Of a stretch of DNA of 64,000 bases, positions 55,866 to 64,000 are shown one piece after another. The notes below the pieces were generated by a model. The model ran no database searches. It was not told where the DNA came from and was given only the letters and a program-made list of their open reading frames with translations. Position numbers and translations under genes: made by a program. Position 1 is the stretch's first letter; the number at the start of each line of letters is the position of its first letter. Origin of the DNA: Vreelandella massiliensis (GTDB lineage Bacteria; Pseudomonadota; Gammaproteobacteria; Pseudomonadales; Halomonadaceae); NCBI RefSeq assembly GCF_900155385.1, contig NZ_LT699745.1, forward strand, positions 1,705,561-1,769,560. The letters are read 5' to 3'.

Positions 55866-57683
55866 CTAGTCGTTGACCTTGAGCACGGCAAGGAAAGCAT
55901 CCTGGGGAATTTCGACACGCCCCACCTGCTTCATGCGTTTTTTACCGGCTTTTTGCTTTTCAAGCAGTTTCTTTTTACGCGTGATATCACCGCCGTAGCA
56001 CTTAGCCGTGACGTTTTTACGCAGCGCTTTAACCGTGGAACGCGCCACGACTTGCCCACCAATCGCCGCCTGAATCGCCACGTCAAACATCTGACGCGGA
56101 ATCAGCTCTTTCATTTTTTCCACCAACACCCGTCCGCGTGAGTGGGCGTGATCACGGTGAATAATCACCGCCAGCGCGTCAACTTTATCGCCGTTGATTA
56201 AGACATCCAGCCGCACCAGTTTGGCCGCTTCAAAACGCTCGAAATTGTACTCAAGCGAAGCGTAGCCTTTGGAAATCGACTTCAGCCGATCGAAGAAGTC
56301 CATGACCACTTCGGACATCGGCAGCTCATAGGTGAGCTGAATTTGGTTACCCAAAAACTGCATGTCGAGCTGGGTTCCACGGCGCTGCTCGCACTCGGCG
56401 ATGACGTTACCCACAAACTCTTGGGGCACCAGGATACTGGCGCGCACGATGGGTTCGCGCATCTCCTCGACATCGGCCAAATCCGGCAGCTTTGAGGGGT
56501 TGGAGACATAGCGCACGTCGCCATTTTTCATCGCCAACTCATACACCACCGTAGGCGCCGTGGTCAGCAGATCGAGGTCATACTCGCGCTCCAAGCGCTC
56601 CTGAATGATCTCCATGTGCAGGGTGCCTAAAAAGCCCACGCGGAAACCAAAGCCCAGGGCATCGGAGTTTTCCGGCTCGTACTCAAGCGATGCATCGTTA
56701 AGCGCTAGCTTCTCCAATGCGTCGCGAAAGTCTTCGTAGTCATCCGCGCTTACCGGGAACATGCCAGCGTAGACCTGCGGTTTCACTTTCTGGAAACCCG
56801 GCAGACGCGCGACGTCCGGTGTTTTGGTGTGGGTGATGGTATCGCCCACGGGCGCACCGTGAATGTCCTTGATGCCGGCGACCAAAAAGCCTACTTCACC
56901 GGCGCGCAGAATATTGGTTTCTTTACGCAGCGGCGTAAAAATTCCCACTTCGGTGGCGCCCCAGTCACGGCCCGTGGATTTAATCCGTACTTTGTCGCCC
57001 TTGCGCAGTGTGCCGTCAAACAGGCGAATCAGCGATACCACGCCCAAATAGTTATCGAACCAGGAGTCGATAATCAGCGCTTGTAGCGGCGCATCGGGAT
57101 TGCCCTTAGGCGGTGGGATATCACGAACTAACCGCTCCAATAGCGCGTCAATGCCAATACCGCTCTTGGCTGACACCTGGCAGGCATCGGTGGCGTCAAT
57201 GCCGATAATCTCTTCCACTTCCTGGGCCACGCGATCGGGGTCCGCCTGCGGAAGATCAATCTTGTTAAGCACGGGCAGCACCTCAAGCCCCTGCTCCACG
57301 GCGGTATAGCAGTTGGCCACCGACTGGGCTTCTACCCCTTGTGCGGCATCCACGACCAGAAGTGCCCCTTCACACGCATACAGTGAGCGCGACACTTCAT
57401 AGGAAAAATCCACATGCCCCGGCGTGTCGATGAAGTTGAGCTGATACACCTGCCCGTCAGGGGCGGTATAATCCAGCGTCACCGACTGCGCTTTAATGGT
57501 AATCCCGCGTTCGCGCTCAATGTCCATCGAGTCGAGCACCTGCTCTTTAAGCTCACGCTCGGTAAGCCCACCGCACGTTTGAATCAACCGATCCGATAGC
57601 GTGGATTTACCATGGTCAATATGCGCGATGATGGAGAAGTTGCGTATATGCTTGAGTTTTTCGCTGGAATCGTCGTGGGACAT
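55866..57683 (-). CDS. lepA: Elongation factor 4 (LepA)
   Basis: Translation GTPase acting in initiation and 30S biogenesis, 605 residues. G1 [10 protein letters not shown], switch [12 protein letters not shown]3 DTPGHVDF and G4 NKIDLP are present, followed by the LepA-specific C-terminal domain (about 490-600). The ribosome site is weak. It is 205 bp downstream of mucD, with a hairpin in between, and starts the lepA-acpS block. Confidence 0.96.
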   Translation of the reverse strand: MSHDDSSEKLKHIRNFSIIAHIDHGKSTLSDRLIQTCGGLTERELKEQVLDSMDIERERGITIKAQSVTLDYTAPDGQVYQLNFIDTPGHVDFSYEVSRSLYACEGALLVVDAAQGVEAQSVANCYTAVEQGLEVLPVLNKIDLPQADPDRVAQEVEEIIGIDATDACQVSAKSGIGIDALLERLVRDIPPPKGNPDAPLQALIIDSWFDNYLGVVSLIRLFDGTLRKGDKVRIKSTGRDWGATEVGIFTPLRKETNILRAGEVGFLVAGIKDIHGAPVGDTITHTKTPDVARLPGFQKVKPQVYAGMFPVSADDYEDFRDALEKLALNDASLEYEPENSDALGFGFRVGFLGTLHMEIIQERLEREYDLDLLTTAPTVVYELAMKNGDVRYVSNPSKLPDLADVEEMREPIVRASILVPQEFVGNVIAECEQRRGTQLDMQFLGNQIQLTYELPMSEVVMDFFDRLKSISKGYASLEYNFERFEAAKLVRLDVLINGDKVDALAVIIHRDHAHSRGRVLVEKMKELIPRQMFDVAIQAAIGGQVVARSTVKALRKNVTAKCYGGDITRKKKLLEKQKAGKKRMKQVGRVEIPQDAFLAVLKVND

Positions 57684-57832
57684 TGGGTGTATTCTGCCTT
57701 ATGAAAGTCATGCGCAGGCGCTAGCAAACGCCACTGCGAAAAATCAATGCGCGAAGATAGCCACAACAATAAACGGGCTATTCCGACAAGAAAGATAGGC
57801 GCTATTGTAGCGATATGAGGGGGTGAGGAACA

Positions 57833-57858
57833 GCAGTCCGGCATTTTTGCCGGACTGC
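57833..57858 (-). terminator. Hairpin downstream of mucD
   Basis: A perfect 11-bp stem (GCAGTCCGGCA / TGCCGGACTGC) with a 4-nt loop lies 31 bp past the mucD stop. On the minus strand it is not followed by a T-run, so full rho-independent termination is doubtful; it may partly uncouple the muc operon from lepA. Confidence 0.5.
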
Positions 57859-57888
57859 GTGGGAGGTGAGAGAAGTGTAGGCCGCCGG

Positions 57889-59310
57889 CTACTGTAAGCG
57901 CAGCGCCACAAAAAGCGAACGGCCATCACGGTAGAGACGCAGCGGAATGGCGCGATCACTGGGTAGCTGCTCGACGATCTCCACCAGCTCTTGGGCTGAC
58001 GAGACGCTTTGCTGATCAATGCTGACCAGGATATCTCCCGGGCGAATACCAGCTTGAGCCGCGACACTCTGCGGTTCAACCTCGGTCACCTCAACACCGC
58101 CTTGGATATTGAGCTGGTCACGCACCGACTCATCCACTTCACGCACGGCAACCCCTAAACGCACCTGGCTGTTATCGGGTTGACCGGCGCCGGCTTCTTC
58201 ACTGTTGGGCCAGCTTCCCAGCTCGACCTGCTCGCTCACTTCGCGGCCGTCGCGAAGCACGCGTAGATCCACTTCATTGCCTGGCGCCACGCGCCCAATC
58301 AAACGCGGCAAGGTGCTTGAGCGCTCAACGTCTTGGCCGTTGACCTCAAGAATCACATCCCCTGCTTGCAAGCCACCTCGCGCGGCAGGGCCTTCCGGAT
58401 CAAGATCGGCAATCAGCGCGCCGGCCGGCTTATCCATGCCAAACGACTCGGCCAAGTCACGCGATACCGGCTGAATCATCACGCCCAGCCAGCCACGGTT
58501 AACGCGGCCGTCATCGCGCAACTGGTCCGCCACGTCCATCGCGACGTTGATCGGAATGGCGAATGAGAGGCCCATGAAGCCGCCACTGCGGGTGAAGATT
58601 TGTGAATTAATCCCCACGACTTCGCCATCCAAATTGAACAGCGGCCCACCGGAATTACCCGGGTTGATCGCCACATCGGTTTGGATAAAGGGCACGTACG
58701 CATCGCGTGGCAGCGTGCGGTTGATCGCGCTCACGATCCCCGCGGTAACAGAGTGGTCAAAACCAAAGGGCGAACCGATTGCGGCTACCCACTCCCCGAC
58801 GTTCAAGTCATCCGAGTCACCCAGGTTTAAAGTGGGAAGACCGGTGGCATCGACTTTTAACAGGGCGATGTCGGTTTGTGGATCCGTGCCGACAATGTCA
58901 GCTTCCAGTTCACGCCGATCGTTAAAACGCACCAAGACCTCATCGGCATCCTCCACCACGTGAGAGTTAGTCAGGACATAGCCATCTTCGCTGATCACAA
59001 AACCCGAGCCTAACGACTGACGCTCTTCGCTACGCCCCTGTCCTGGACCTTGACCACCCGGCGGCACCGGGAATCGGTCGCCGAAGAAGTGGCGAAATAT
59101 CTCGGGAATGTCTTGCTCACCGAAGCCGTGGAAGGAGGGGCCACCTCGCCTTTCTATCGTACGGCTAGTGGAAATATTCACAACGCCAGGGGCGGCTTCT
59201 TCCACAAGCGTCGTGAAATCAGGCAGCTGCTGAGCCTGGGCGTGGCTGCTTAGGGCCAATAAGGCAACCAAGCAAAACCACAGCGTGGAGGGGAGAATCA
59301 AGCGCTTCAT
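57889..59310 (-). CDS. mucD: Periplasmic serine protease MucD (DegP/HtrA family)
   Basis: Periplasmic protease-chaperone that removes misfolded outer-membrane proteins and damps sigma-E signalling, 473 residues. The start at 59310 has AGGAG 7 nt upstream and gives a signal peptide ending SSHAQA; an upstream extension is not credible. The triad is His117 (LTNSHVV), Asp147 (PQTDIALLK) and Ser220 (NPGNSGGPL). PDZ1 is at about 260-350 (GWLGVMIQPV) and PDZ2 at about 375-470 (RLGVAVREVD). It is the fifth gene of the algU-muc operon, 119 bp after mucC. Confidence 0.94.
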   Translation of the reverse strand: MKRLILPSTLWFCLVALLALSSHAQAQQLPDFTTLVEEAAPGVVNISTSRTIERRGGPSFHGFGEQDIPEIFRHFFGDRFPVPPGGQGPGQGRSEERQSLGSGFVISEDGYVLTNSHVVEDADEVLVRFNDRRELEADIVGTDPQTDIALLKVDATGLPTLNLGDSDDLNVGEWVAAIGSPFGFDHSVTAGIVSAINRTLPRDAYVPFIQTDVAINPGNSGGPLFNLDGEVVGINSQIFTRSGGFMGLSFAIPINVAMDVADQLRDDGRVNRGWLGVMIQPVSRDLAESFGMDKPAGALIADLDPEGPAARGGLQAGDVILEVNGQDVERSSTLPRLIGRVAPGNEVDLRVLRDGREVSEQVELGSWPNSEEAGAGQPDNSQVRLGVAVREVDESVRDQLNIQGGVEVTEVEPQSVAAQAGIRPGDILVSIDQQSVSSAQELVEIVEQLPSDRAIPLRLYRDGRSLFVALRLQ

Positions 59311-59429
59311 GCAAGAGCTCCTAACATCAGGATAAGGCCAAACATGGCCATGGATGAGACAATGAATCATCAATGTCCTGGGACTCAATACACTGAGCCA
59401 TCAGAACAAAGCATCATCGATGTAACGCA

Positions 59430-59924
59430 TTAGAATTGATTGACCAGACGAGGCCGAAAGCGTTCCCCATCGCGTCGATTCTTACATTTGAGGGCGACGG
59501 TTGACACTATCAAGGTAGTAAAGAAAAGCGCGGGAGCATGCCAGCCTGAGGCCATATCGAGCACAGATAAAAATCCGACGCCCGATAACGCCGCGACTAG
59601 CGGTAGCGCATAAACCCAAAGTGCCAAGCGCGTTAATGAGTGGCGCGGCATGCTGATACGCACACGGCTGCTCAAGGGAAAACGGGCCGCCAATGCGCAA
59701 GGGGGGTGGCTCGATACATCCGGGGATGGGGCATCGAAACGAACGGGTACATTGATGTGCAGTCGCCGAGGGCGCTGCAAAAGCCCCGCACCACACCCTT
59801 TGCCTTGTTGACAGCGCTCGCAGCCAGCCTCCGCCTGAACCTCTACACGCAGCCCTGCCGCTGTATACCCCACCACCGTGGCATCACGATGCAAATTGGC
59901 CGACGCACAGGAAGGTAGTGCCAT
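59430..59924 (-). CDS. rseC: Sigma-E accessory membrane protein RseC/MucC
   Basis: RseC/MucC family inner-membrane protein of 164 residues; in other bacteria it modulates sigma-E and helps reduce SoxR. The N-terminal domain has the family Cys cluster (GCERCQQGKGCGAGLL); two hydrophobic helices follow (about 98-118 and 125-145), then a basic tail. GGAG lies about 9 nt before the ATG. It is 5 bp downstream of mucB. Confidence 0.88.
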   Translation of the reverse strand: MALPSCASANLHRDATVVGYTAAGLRVEVQAEAGCERCQQGKGCGAGLLQRPRRLHINVPVRFDAPSPDVSSHPPCALAARFPLSSRVRISMPRHSLTRLALWVYALPLVAALSGVGFLSVLDMASGWHAPALFFTTLIVSTVALKCKNRRDGERFRPRLVNQF

Positions 59925-59929
59925 CGAAG

Positions 59930-60910
59930 TTACTCCGAGGTCATGTCGACGTGAGCCACGGAACGGACCACACGGCGCAACACCTTAGGCGGCACCTCGC
60001 CAATCGCCACCGCCTGGTAGTCATGGCTTTTTCCTGAGAAACGCTCAGCGGCCACTGCCGACACATTCAGCTGATGTACGCCAGGCCGAAGCGACGACGC
60101 TGTCACCGGCTCAACAAACACACTAATGGTGGCCAAACCATCGCTATAAAGCTGCTGGGCACGCCCATCAGCCAACTCCCGGGAGACACCGGGCTGCAGT
60201 TGAAAGCCCTCGGGAAGCCAGTTCACCTGCCAATCAACGCTGGGCGCATGGCCAGGGCGGCCAATTTCGACATCGCCGTTAAAACGTGTCGGCTCTTGTA
60301 GCTGAGTCACTTGAAATGTTTCTAAAATGTCGCCCTCAGCGTTGCGCACAACATGCTTTAACACCAGGCCACTCGCGGTATCGAGCCACCACTGATGCGG
60401 ATAGCGGTTAGCGTCGCGCGGGTCAAAGGAGATCTGCACTGCATCGCGCCCCGCCACACGCTTTTCCTCTTCAAGCGAAATGGTGTAGATGCGCTCCAGA
60501 TGCTTGGCCCACTGTGCGGGTACGGAGGCGTCTTCTTCAGGTGCATGTGACCAACCCCAATGACCGATACGCGCGTGCCGCTCGATGCTCATCGAAGGGC
60601 CATCCAAGTACTGGACTACCTGTTGGCGAATGCCATCCTGAATACGGTGTGAGAGGGCCAACGTGCGCACTTCGGAGTCGCCAATGGCCACGGCGCGCGC
60701 TTGATAGCTGTAACAGTGGCTGGCCCACAGACTATGGGCCAGCCACTGTTGAACATTCTCAGGGGTTTGCTCTTCGAGCGCCTTGCAGCTTAGTGTCCGG
60801 GTGTCGCCCTCCGGCTCGGAGGCCACAGCCGAAGTGGTAGCCACCAGCAAAACTTGCAGAGCGCAGCTCAAAGTAAGCACAAGAACATTACGAATCATCG
60901 GCAGCGGCAT
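59930..60910 (-). CDS. rseB: Sigma-E regulatory protein RseB/MucB
   Basis: Periplasmic protein that binds RseA/MucA and blocks its cleavage until it senses lipoproteins or LPS, 326 residues. A signal peptide covers about 1-30. The large lipid-binding domain follows (SYQARAVAIGDSEVRTLALSHRI), then the small C-terminal domain (VDWQVNWLPEGFQLQPGV ... DGLATISVFVEPV). The start is uncertain between ATG 60910 and ATG 60898. It is 45 bp after mucA. Confidence 0.92.
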   Translation of the reverse strand: MPLPMIRNVLVLTLSCALQVLLVATTSAVASEPEGDTRTLSCKALEEQTPENVQQWLAHSLWASHCYSYQARAVAIGDSEVRTLALSHRIQDGIRQQVVQYLDGPSMSIERHARIGHWGWSHAPEEDASVPAQWAKHLERIYTISLEEEKRVAGRDAVQISFDPRDANRYPHQWWLDTASGLVLKHVVRNAEGDILETFQVTQLQEPTRFNGDVEIGRPGHAPSVDWQVNWLPEGFQLQPGVSRELADGRAQQLYSDGLATISVFVEPVTASSLRPGVHQLNVSAVAAERFSGKSHDYQAVAIGEVPPKVLRRVVRSVAHVDMTSE

Positions 60911-60955
60911 AGCAACATGGTGTCTATCGATTAACGGTAGATATTTTTACGCGCT

Positions 60956-61714
60956 CTATCGCCCCAGCGACTCTGTCGCCATGGCGGAACGCGTCAGCGG
61001 CAGCCAGCTATCGCTGTTACCGTAAGCGGCACCGTGGGCATGCTGCTCAAGATACGAGCGCAGCAGCTGTGTTTGCTCAAGGTCGAGCCCTGCATTTTGC
61101 ACACTGCTTACCGAGTTGCGCTGGGGCTGAGAGGCTGAGAAGCCGGTTTCGCTGACATTCATAAGCCCACTGTTGACGGGCTGGCCATTGAGCCGAAAGG
61201 GGGTAGGCTCAAACATGGGGACATCGCGACTAGCCGGTTTGCCTGAAGACACGGAAGTGGCCAAATTCACAGGCTGTACTTGTTGAGTGGCGCTAGGCGG
61301 TACTGCAGGCGCATTGGCCACACGGGAGGAGCCGTTTGCCGGTGAGGCGTTATCACCCCCGTCGAGGCTGTTATTGAAATACTGAACCCCGGTGATCACC
61401 ATCAACGAAACGGCGGCGGCAACTCCCGCGCCACGAGCAAAAGAGATGGTGGGCACTTTGCGCGCTTCACGCTGGGAGGCCGCCACTTGTGGCGCAGGCT
61501 CTTCACGCAACCGCGCCATAATGCCAGCGGAGAGATCGGTACTGACGTCGACACCCTGTTCACGCTGCATCAGGCTGCGTGCTAAATGGTAACGCCGCCA
61601 CGTATCGGCTGCGTCGGCATTATCAGGAAGTGCCTTTAACACGCGGCGTAGTTCCAACTCGTCGCTCTCACCGTCCATTAAGGCGGAAAGCGATTCCCGT
61701 GTGTTCTGACTCAT
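60956..61714 (-). CDS. rseA: Anti-sigma-E factor RseA/MucA
   Basis: Inner-membrane anti-sigma factor holding AlgU inactive until regulated proteolysis, 252 residues. The cytoplasmic N-terminal domain (1-90) begins SLSALMDGESDELELRRVL, which binds the sigma factor; one TM helix lies at about 96-114; the periplasmic part is Ser/Pro/Asn-rich and ends in a helix (LDLEQTQLLRSYLEQHAH) that contacts MucB. It is longer than P. aeruginosa MucA (194). An unusual 244-bp gap separates it from algU. Confidence 0.88.
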   Translation of the reverse strand: MSQNTRESLSALMDGESDELELRRVLKALPDNADAADTWRRYHLARSLMQREQGVDVSTDLSAGIMARLREEPAPQVAASQREARKVPTISFARGAGVAAAVSLMVITGVQYFNNSLDGGDNASPANGSSRVANAPAVPPSATQQVQPVNLATSVSSGKPASRDVPMFEPTPFRLNGQPVNSGLMNVSETGFSASQPQRNSVSSVQNAGLDLEQTQLLRSYLEQHAHGAAYGNSDSWLPLTRSAMATESLGR

Positions 61715-61958
61715 ACTTCACACCCTCACACTGTGTTTCAGAGAAGCTAAAACGGGCCTTCGGTCGCGTTAATGACTAACCGGCCCCAATGGCAGTAACG
61801 CAATGCGTTTAGTAGCGCCGCTTCTCTGCGGCCAAACCCCATCGTCTTTTTACACTACGATGTCGAAATGTCGCCACCTTCAAGGCGGTCTGCCCTGTAT
61901 GACGCCGTATCTAGCTGACAGTTCAACACAAGCCCCAAACAAGGCAAAAAAAACGCGC

Positions 61959-62558
61959 TTACTCTTCTCGACTGTTGCGCGCCGTGCTCACCAAGGGGCG
62001 AATATGCTCATCGACGGCTTCACGAGCGCGAAAAATACGCGAGCGAACCGTTCCCACGGGGCACTGCATCACCTGCGCAATATCTTCATACGCGAGGCCG
62101 TCGAACTCCCGAAGCGTAATCGCGGTGCGTAAATCCTCGGGCAATTTTTCAATGGCTTCGAACACGGCCGCTTCCAGTTGGTCCCTGGCGATGGACGCCT
62201 CTGGCGACTCGCTATCCGCGAGCCGGCCACTCTGGTCGACAACCTCAGCATCGGCCACGTCCATATCGCTACCCGGCGGGCGCCGTCCCCGCGAAACAAG
62301 GTGATTTTTTGCGGTATTAATAGCGATGCGGTACATCCAGGTATAAAACGCGCTTTCCGAGCGAAAGTTCGCCAGCGCACGGTAGGCTTTGATGAACGCC
62401 TCCTGCGCCACATCCTGCACCTCGGCATGGTCATGCACATAGCGGCCAATCAGCCCCATGATTTTGTGCTGATATTTCTTCACCAGGAGGTCAAACGCTT
62501 GGGTGTCACCTTTTTGGGCACGCTCAACAAGCTGTTGGTCGGTTTCACGAGTGCCCAT
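61959..62558 (-). CDS. algU: RNA polymerase sigma-E factor (AlgU/RpoE)
   Basis: ECF sigma factor for envelope stress, 199 residues. Region 2 includes KYQHKIMGLIGRYVHDHAEVQDVAQEAFIKAYRAL and SAFYTWMYRIAINTAKNHL; region 4 includes LPEDLRTAITLREFDGLAYEDIAQVMQCPVGTVRSRIFRARE, recognising GAACTT-type -35 boxes. GGAGGGG lies about 7 nt before the ATG. It heads the algU-mucABCD locus and is divergent from aroG across a 300-bp region. Confidence 0.95.
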   Translation of the reverse strand: MGTRETDQQLVERAQKGDTQAFDLLVKKYQHKIMGLIGRYVHDHAEVQDVAQEAFIKAYRALANFRSESAFYTWMYRIAINTAKNHLVSRGRRPPGSDMDVADAEVVDQSGRLADSESPEASIARDQLEAAVFEAIEKLPEDLRTAITLREFDGLAYEDIAQVMQCPVGTVRSRIFRAREAVDEHIRPLVSTARNSREE

Positions 62559-62751
62559 TCACACGCCCCTCCTGCTCGCCTGGGAAAGCATACATTCAGA
62601 TCGATTTTGTCCCCATTGCGGGTGGGCATTAACAGCAAGCAGCATAGCGTCCCTTGGGAGTTTGATAAGTCGAGTGAAACTAGTGTTACGCGTTCTGCAC
62701 GAGGCATCAAGCGCTTAGCGCAATGAAAAAATCCATACAGGAAACCCTGGG

Positions 62752-62780
62752 GCCGACACGCTGCCTTATTCAATAGTTCC
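62752..62780 (-). promoter_or_regulatory. Candidate sigma-E (AlgU) promoter for algU
   Basis: Minus strand GGAACT (at 62780-62775) matches the sigma-E -35 core; about 18 bp further TCGGC sits where TCTGA is expected, a weak -10. It would make algU autoregulated with a leader of about 190 nt. The -35 is convincing, the -10 is not. Confidence 0.35.
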
Positions 62781-62787
62781 GTAACAA

Positions 62788-62817
62788 TTGATTTTTACTG
62801 CCTTGGCAAGCGATAGT
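62788..62817 (+). promoter_or_regulatory. Candidate sigma-70 promoter of aroG
   Basis: TTGATT (62788-62793) and GATAGT (62812-62817) are separated by 18 bp, each matching the consensus at 4 of 6 positions. Transcription would start about 35 nt before the aroG ATG. Overlap with the algU candidate promoter could make the two directions compete. Confidence 0.4.
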
Positions 62818-62858
62818 AGGCGCACCTTTTCGACCACCGCGTAAGCACAGGTAGCACG

Positions 62859-63935
62859 ATGTCTCAACAGCAGGTGAATAACCTTAATGTCCTCGCTCAG
62901 GATGTTCTCATTACCCCTGATGCGCTAAAAAAAGCCGTCCCTCTAACGGAAAAAGCCGAACAATCAGTGATTGAAGGCCGTCAAACCATCCAGAACATTC
63001 TTGATGGTAAAGACCCGCGCCTGTTGGTGGTCGTGGGCCCATGCTCGATCCACGATGTGGATGCCGCCATGGATTACGCCCGCCGCCTGCGCGAACTTGC
63101 CGATAGCGTCAGCGATAGCCTGTATATTGTGATGCGTGTCTATTTTGAAAAGCCACGCACCACGGTGGGCTGGAAAGGCTTAATCAATGACCCGCACTTA
63201 AATGGCTCTTTCGAGATCGAGGAGGGCCTGCACATCGCGCGCAAGTTGCTGGTCGACCTCTCCGAACTCGGGTTGCCGCTTGCCACCGAAGCGCTGGACC
63301 CCATCTCCCCCCAATATATCCAAGACTGCATCAGCTGGTCAGCCGTGGGCGCACGCACCACCGAATCCCAAACCCACCGTGAAATGGCCTCGGGGCTCTC
63401 TGGGCCGGTGGGCTTTAAAAACGGCACCGATGGCAGCCTCGACGTTGCCATCAACGCGCTGCAGTCGGTCGCCAGCCCGCACAACTTCTTGGGTATCAAC
63501 CACGAAGGGCAAGTGGCGATCATTCGCACGCGGGGCAATGCCTACGGCCATGTGGTGCTGCGTGGTGGCAACGGCAAACCCAATTACGATAGCGTCAGCG
63601 TGGCCCTGGCTGAGCAGGAGCTGAAAAAAGCCGATCTCTCACCCAACATCATGATCGACTGCTCCCACGCCAACTCCAACAAAGACCCGGCGCTCCAACC
63701 GCTAGTGCTGGAGAACGTGACCAACCAGATACTGGAAGGCAACCGTTCGATTATCGGCTTAATGGTGGAGTCCAATATCGGCTGGGGCAACCAAAAAGTG
63801 CCGGACGATATCAGTCAGCTCAAGTACGGGGTGTCGATTACCGATGCCTGCATCGATTGGGAGACCACCGTCGCGTCGTTCACCCGCATGAACGAAAAAC
63901 TCGCCGATACCTTGGCCAAGCGCATCGCCCAGTAA
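62859..63935 (+). CDS. aroG: 3-deoxy-7-phosphoheptulonate (DAHP) synthase, type I
   Basis: First enzyme of aromatic amino acid synthesis, condensing PEP and erythrose 4-phosphate; 358 residues. Family motifs: VVVGPCSIHDVDAAMDYARRL, MRVYFEKPRTTVGWKGLINDP, SAVGARTTESQTHREMASG, LRGGNGKPNY, DCSHANSNKDP (metal Cys/His). It is of the AroFGH class whose N-terminal part holds the feedback site; which amino acid inhibits it cannot be read with certainty. No attenuator is visible upstream. Confidence 0.95.
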   Translation: MSQQQVNNLNVLAQDVLITPDALKKAVPLTEKAEQSVIEGRQTIQNILDGKDPRLLVVVGPCSIHDVDAAMDYARRLRELADSVSDSLYIVMRVYFEKPRTTVGWKGLINDPHLNGSFEIEEGLHIARKLLVDLSELGLPLATEALDPISPQYIQDCISWSAVGARTTESQTHREMASGLSGPVGFKNGTDGSLDVAINALQSVASPHNFLGINHEGQVAIIRTRGNAYGHVVLRGGNGKPNYDSVSVALAEQELKKADLSPNIMIDCSHANSNKDPALQPLVLENVTNQILEGNRSIIGLMVESNIGWGNQKVPDDISQLKYGVSITDACIDWETTVASFTRMNEKLADTLAKRIAQ

Positions 63936-63950
63936 CCTCGTTAAGCGACG

Positions 63951-64000
63951 CTAAGCAATCTCGCGCCGAAACGGCGGCAAGGCATCGAGCAGTGCCTTGC
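63951..64000 (-). CDS. Possible C-terminal end of a gene entering from the right edge
   Basis: On the minus strand an open frame reads KALLDALPPFRREIA before TAG at 63953-63951. The codon choice resembles the neighbours and it ends 15 bp from the aroG stop in a convergent arrangement. Only 15 codons are visible, so it may be chance; no family can be named. Confidence 0.3.
   Translation of the reverse strand, partial: KALLDALPPFRREIA

Larger units (their letters stand above)
62559..62858. promoter_or_regulatory. Divergent region between algU and aroG
   Basis: A 300-bp gene-free stretch. Both directions have candidate promoters near its aroG side: a sigma-E-like site for algU and a sigma-70 site for aroG, described separately. 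I see no RNA gene or riboswitch-like structure that I can support. Confidence 0.5.

Overview
The window is chromosome from a moderately GC-rich gammaproteobacterium, most likely Halomonas or another Halomonadaceae. This rests on gene content and order: a MucABCD-type sigma-E locus running into lepA-lepB-rnc-era-recO-pdxJ-acpS, a GacS/BarA hybrid kinase beside cysM-rlmD-relA-mazG, and a fused TRAP permease. The family-level placement is inference; no rRNA or tRNA gene is present to confirm it.

Layout. 1-3.8 kb: a TRAP carboxylate uptake operon (Tat-exported DctP and a fused DctQM) with an intercistronic hairpin. 3.8-18.8 kb: housekeeping and metabolic genes (quinone oxidoreductase, glycerophosphodiesterase, nfo, an amidase, proS, a lytic transglycosylase, a 36-residue CcoM-like membrane peptide, an FKBP/SlyD-type isomerase, an AmpG-type permease, a SEC-C protein, an ABC1 kinase and topB). 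18.8-20.2 kb: a small accessory scar holding a BrnT/BrnA-type toxin-antitoxin pair and a frameshifted C-terminal remnant that looks like a type I restriction HsdR subunit, butted directly against panE.

21-37 kb is a branched-chain amino acid region. A five-gene ABC importer (livG-livF-livK-livH-livM) and a three-gene valine operon (isobutyryl-CoA dehydrogenase, 3-hydroxyisobutyryl-CoA hydrolase, mmsB) run leftward. The leucine/isovalerate operon liuR-liuA-liuB-liuC-liuD-liuE runs rightward. Three related palindromic boxes (before the valine operon, before livG and before liuR) suggest that the MerR regulator LiuR controls transport, valine and leucine breakdown together. After a 14-bp tandem repeat array come an acyl-CoA synthetase and a translationally coupled methyltransferase.

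39.6-51.3 kb: a small outer-membrane beta-barrel protein, ppc, then cysM-rlmD-relA-mazG leftward and the hybrid sensor kinase gacS/barA rightward. 51.3-62.6 kb: one long leftward block, algU/rpoE-mucA-mucB-mucC-mucD followed by lepA-lepB-rnc-era-recO-pdxJ-acpS; the PdxJ carries an unusual His/Cys-rich tail. The window ends with aroG (DAHP synthase).

Most genes are recognisable. The less usual material is the LiuR-type operator set, the CcoM-like peptide with an Anr-like box, the 14-bp repeat array, the PdxJ tail, the BrnTA/HsdR scar and some variant active-site motifs. I saw no CRISPR array, complete insertion sequence, prophage, tRNA or rRNA.
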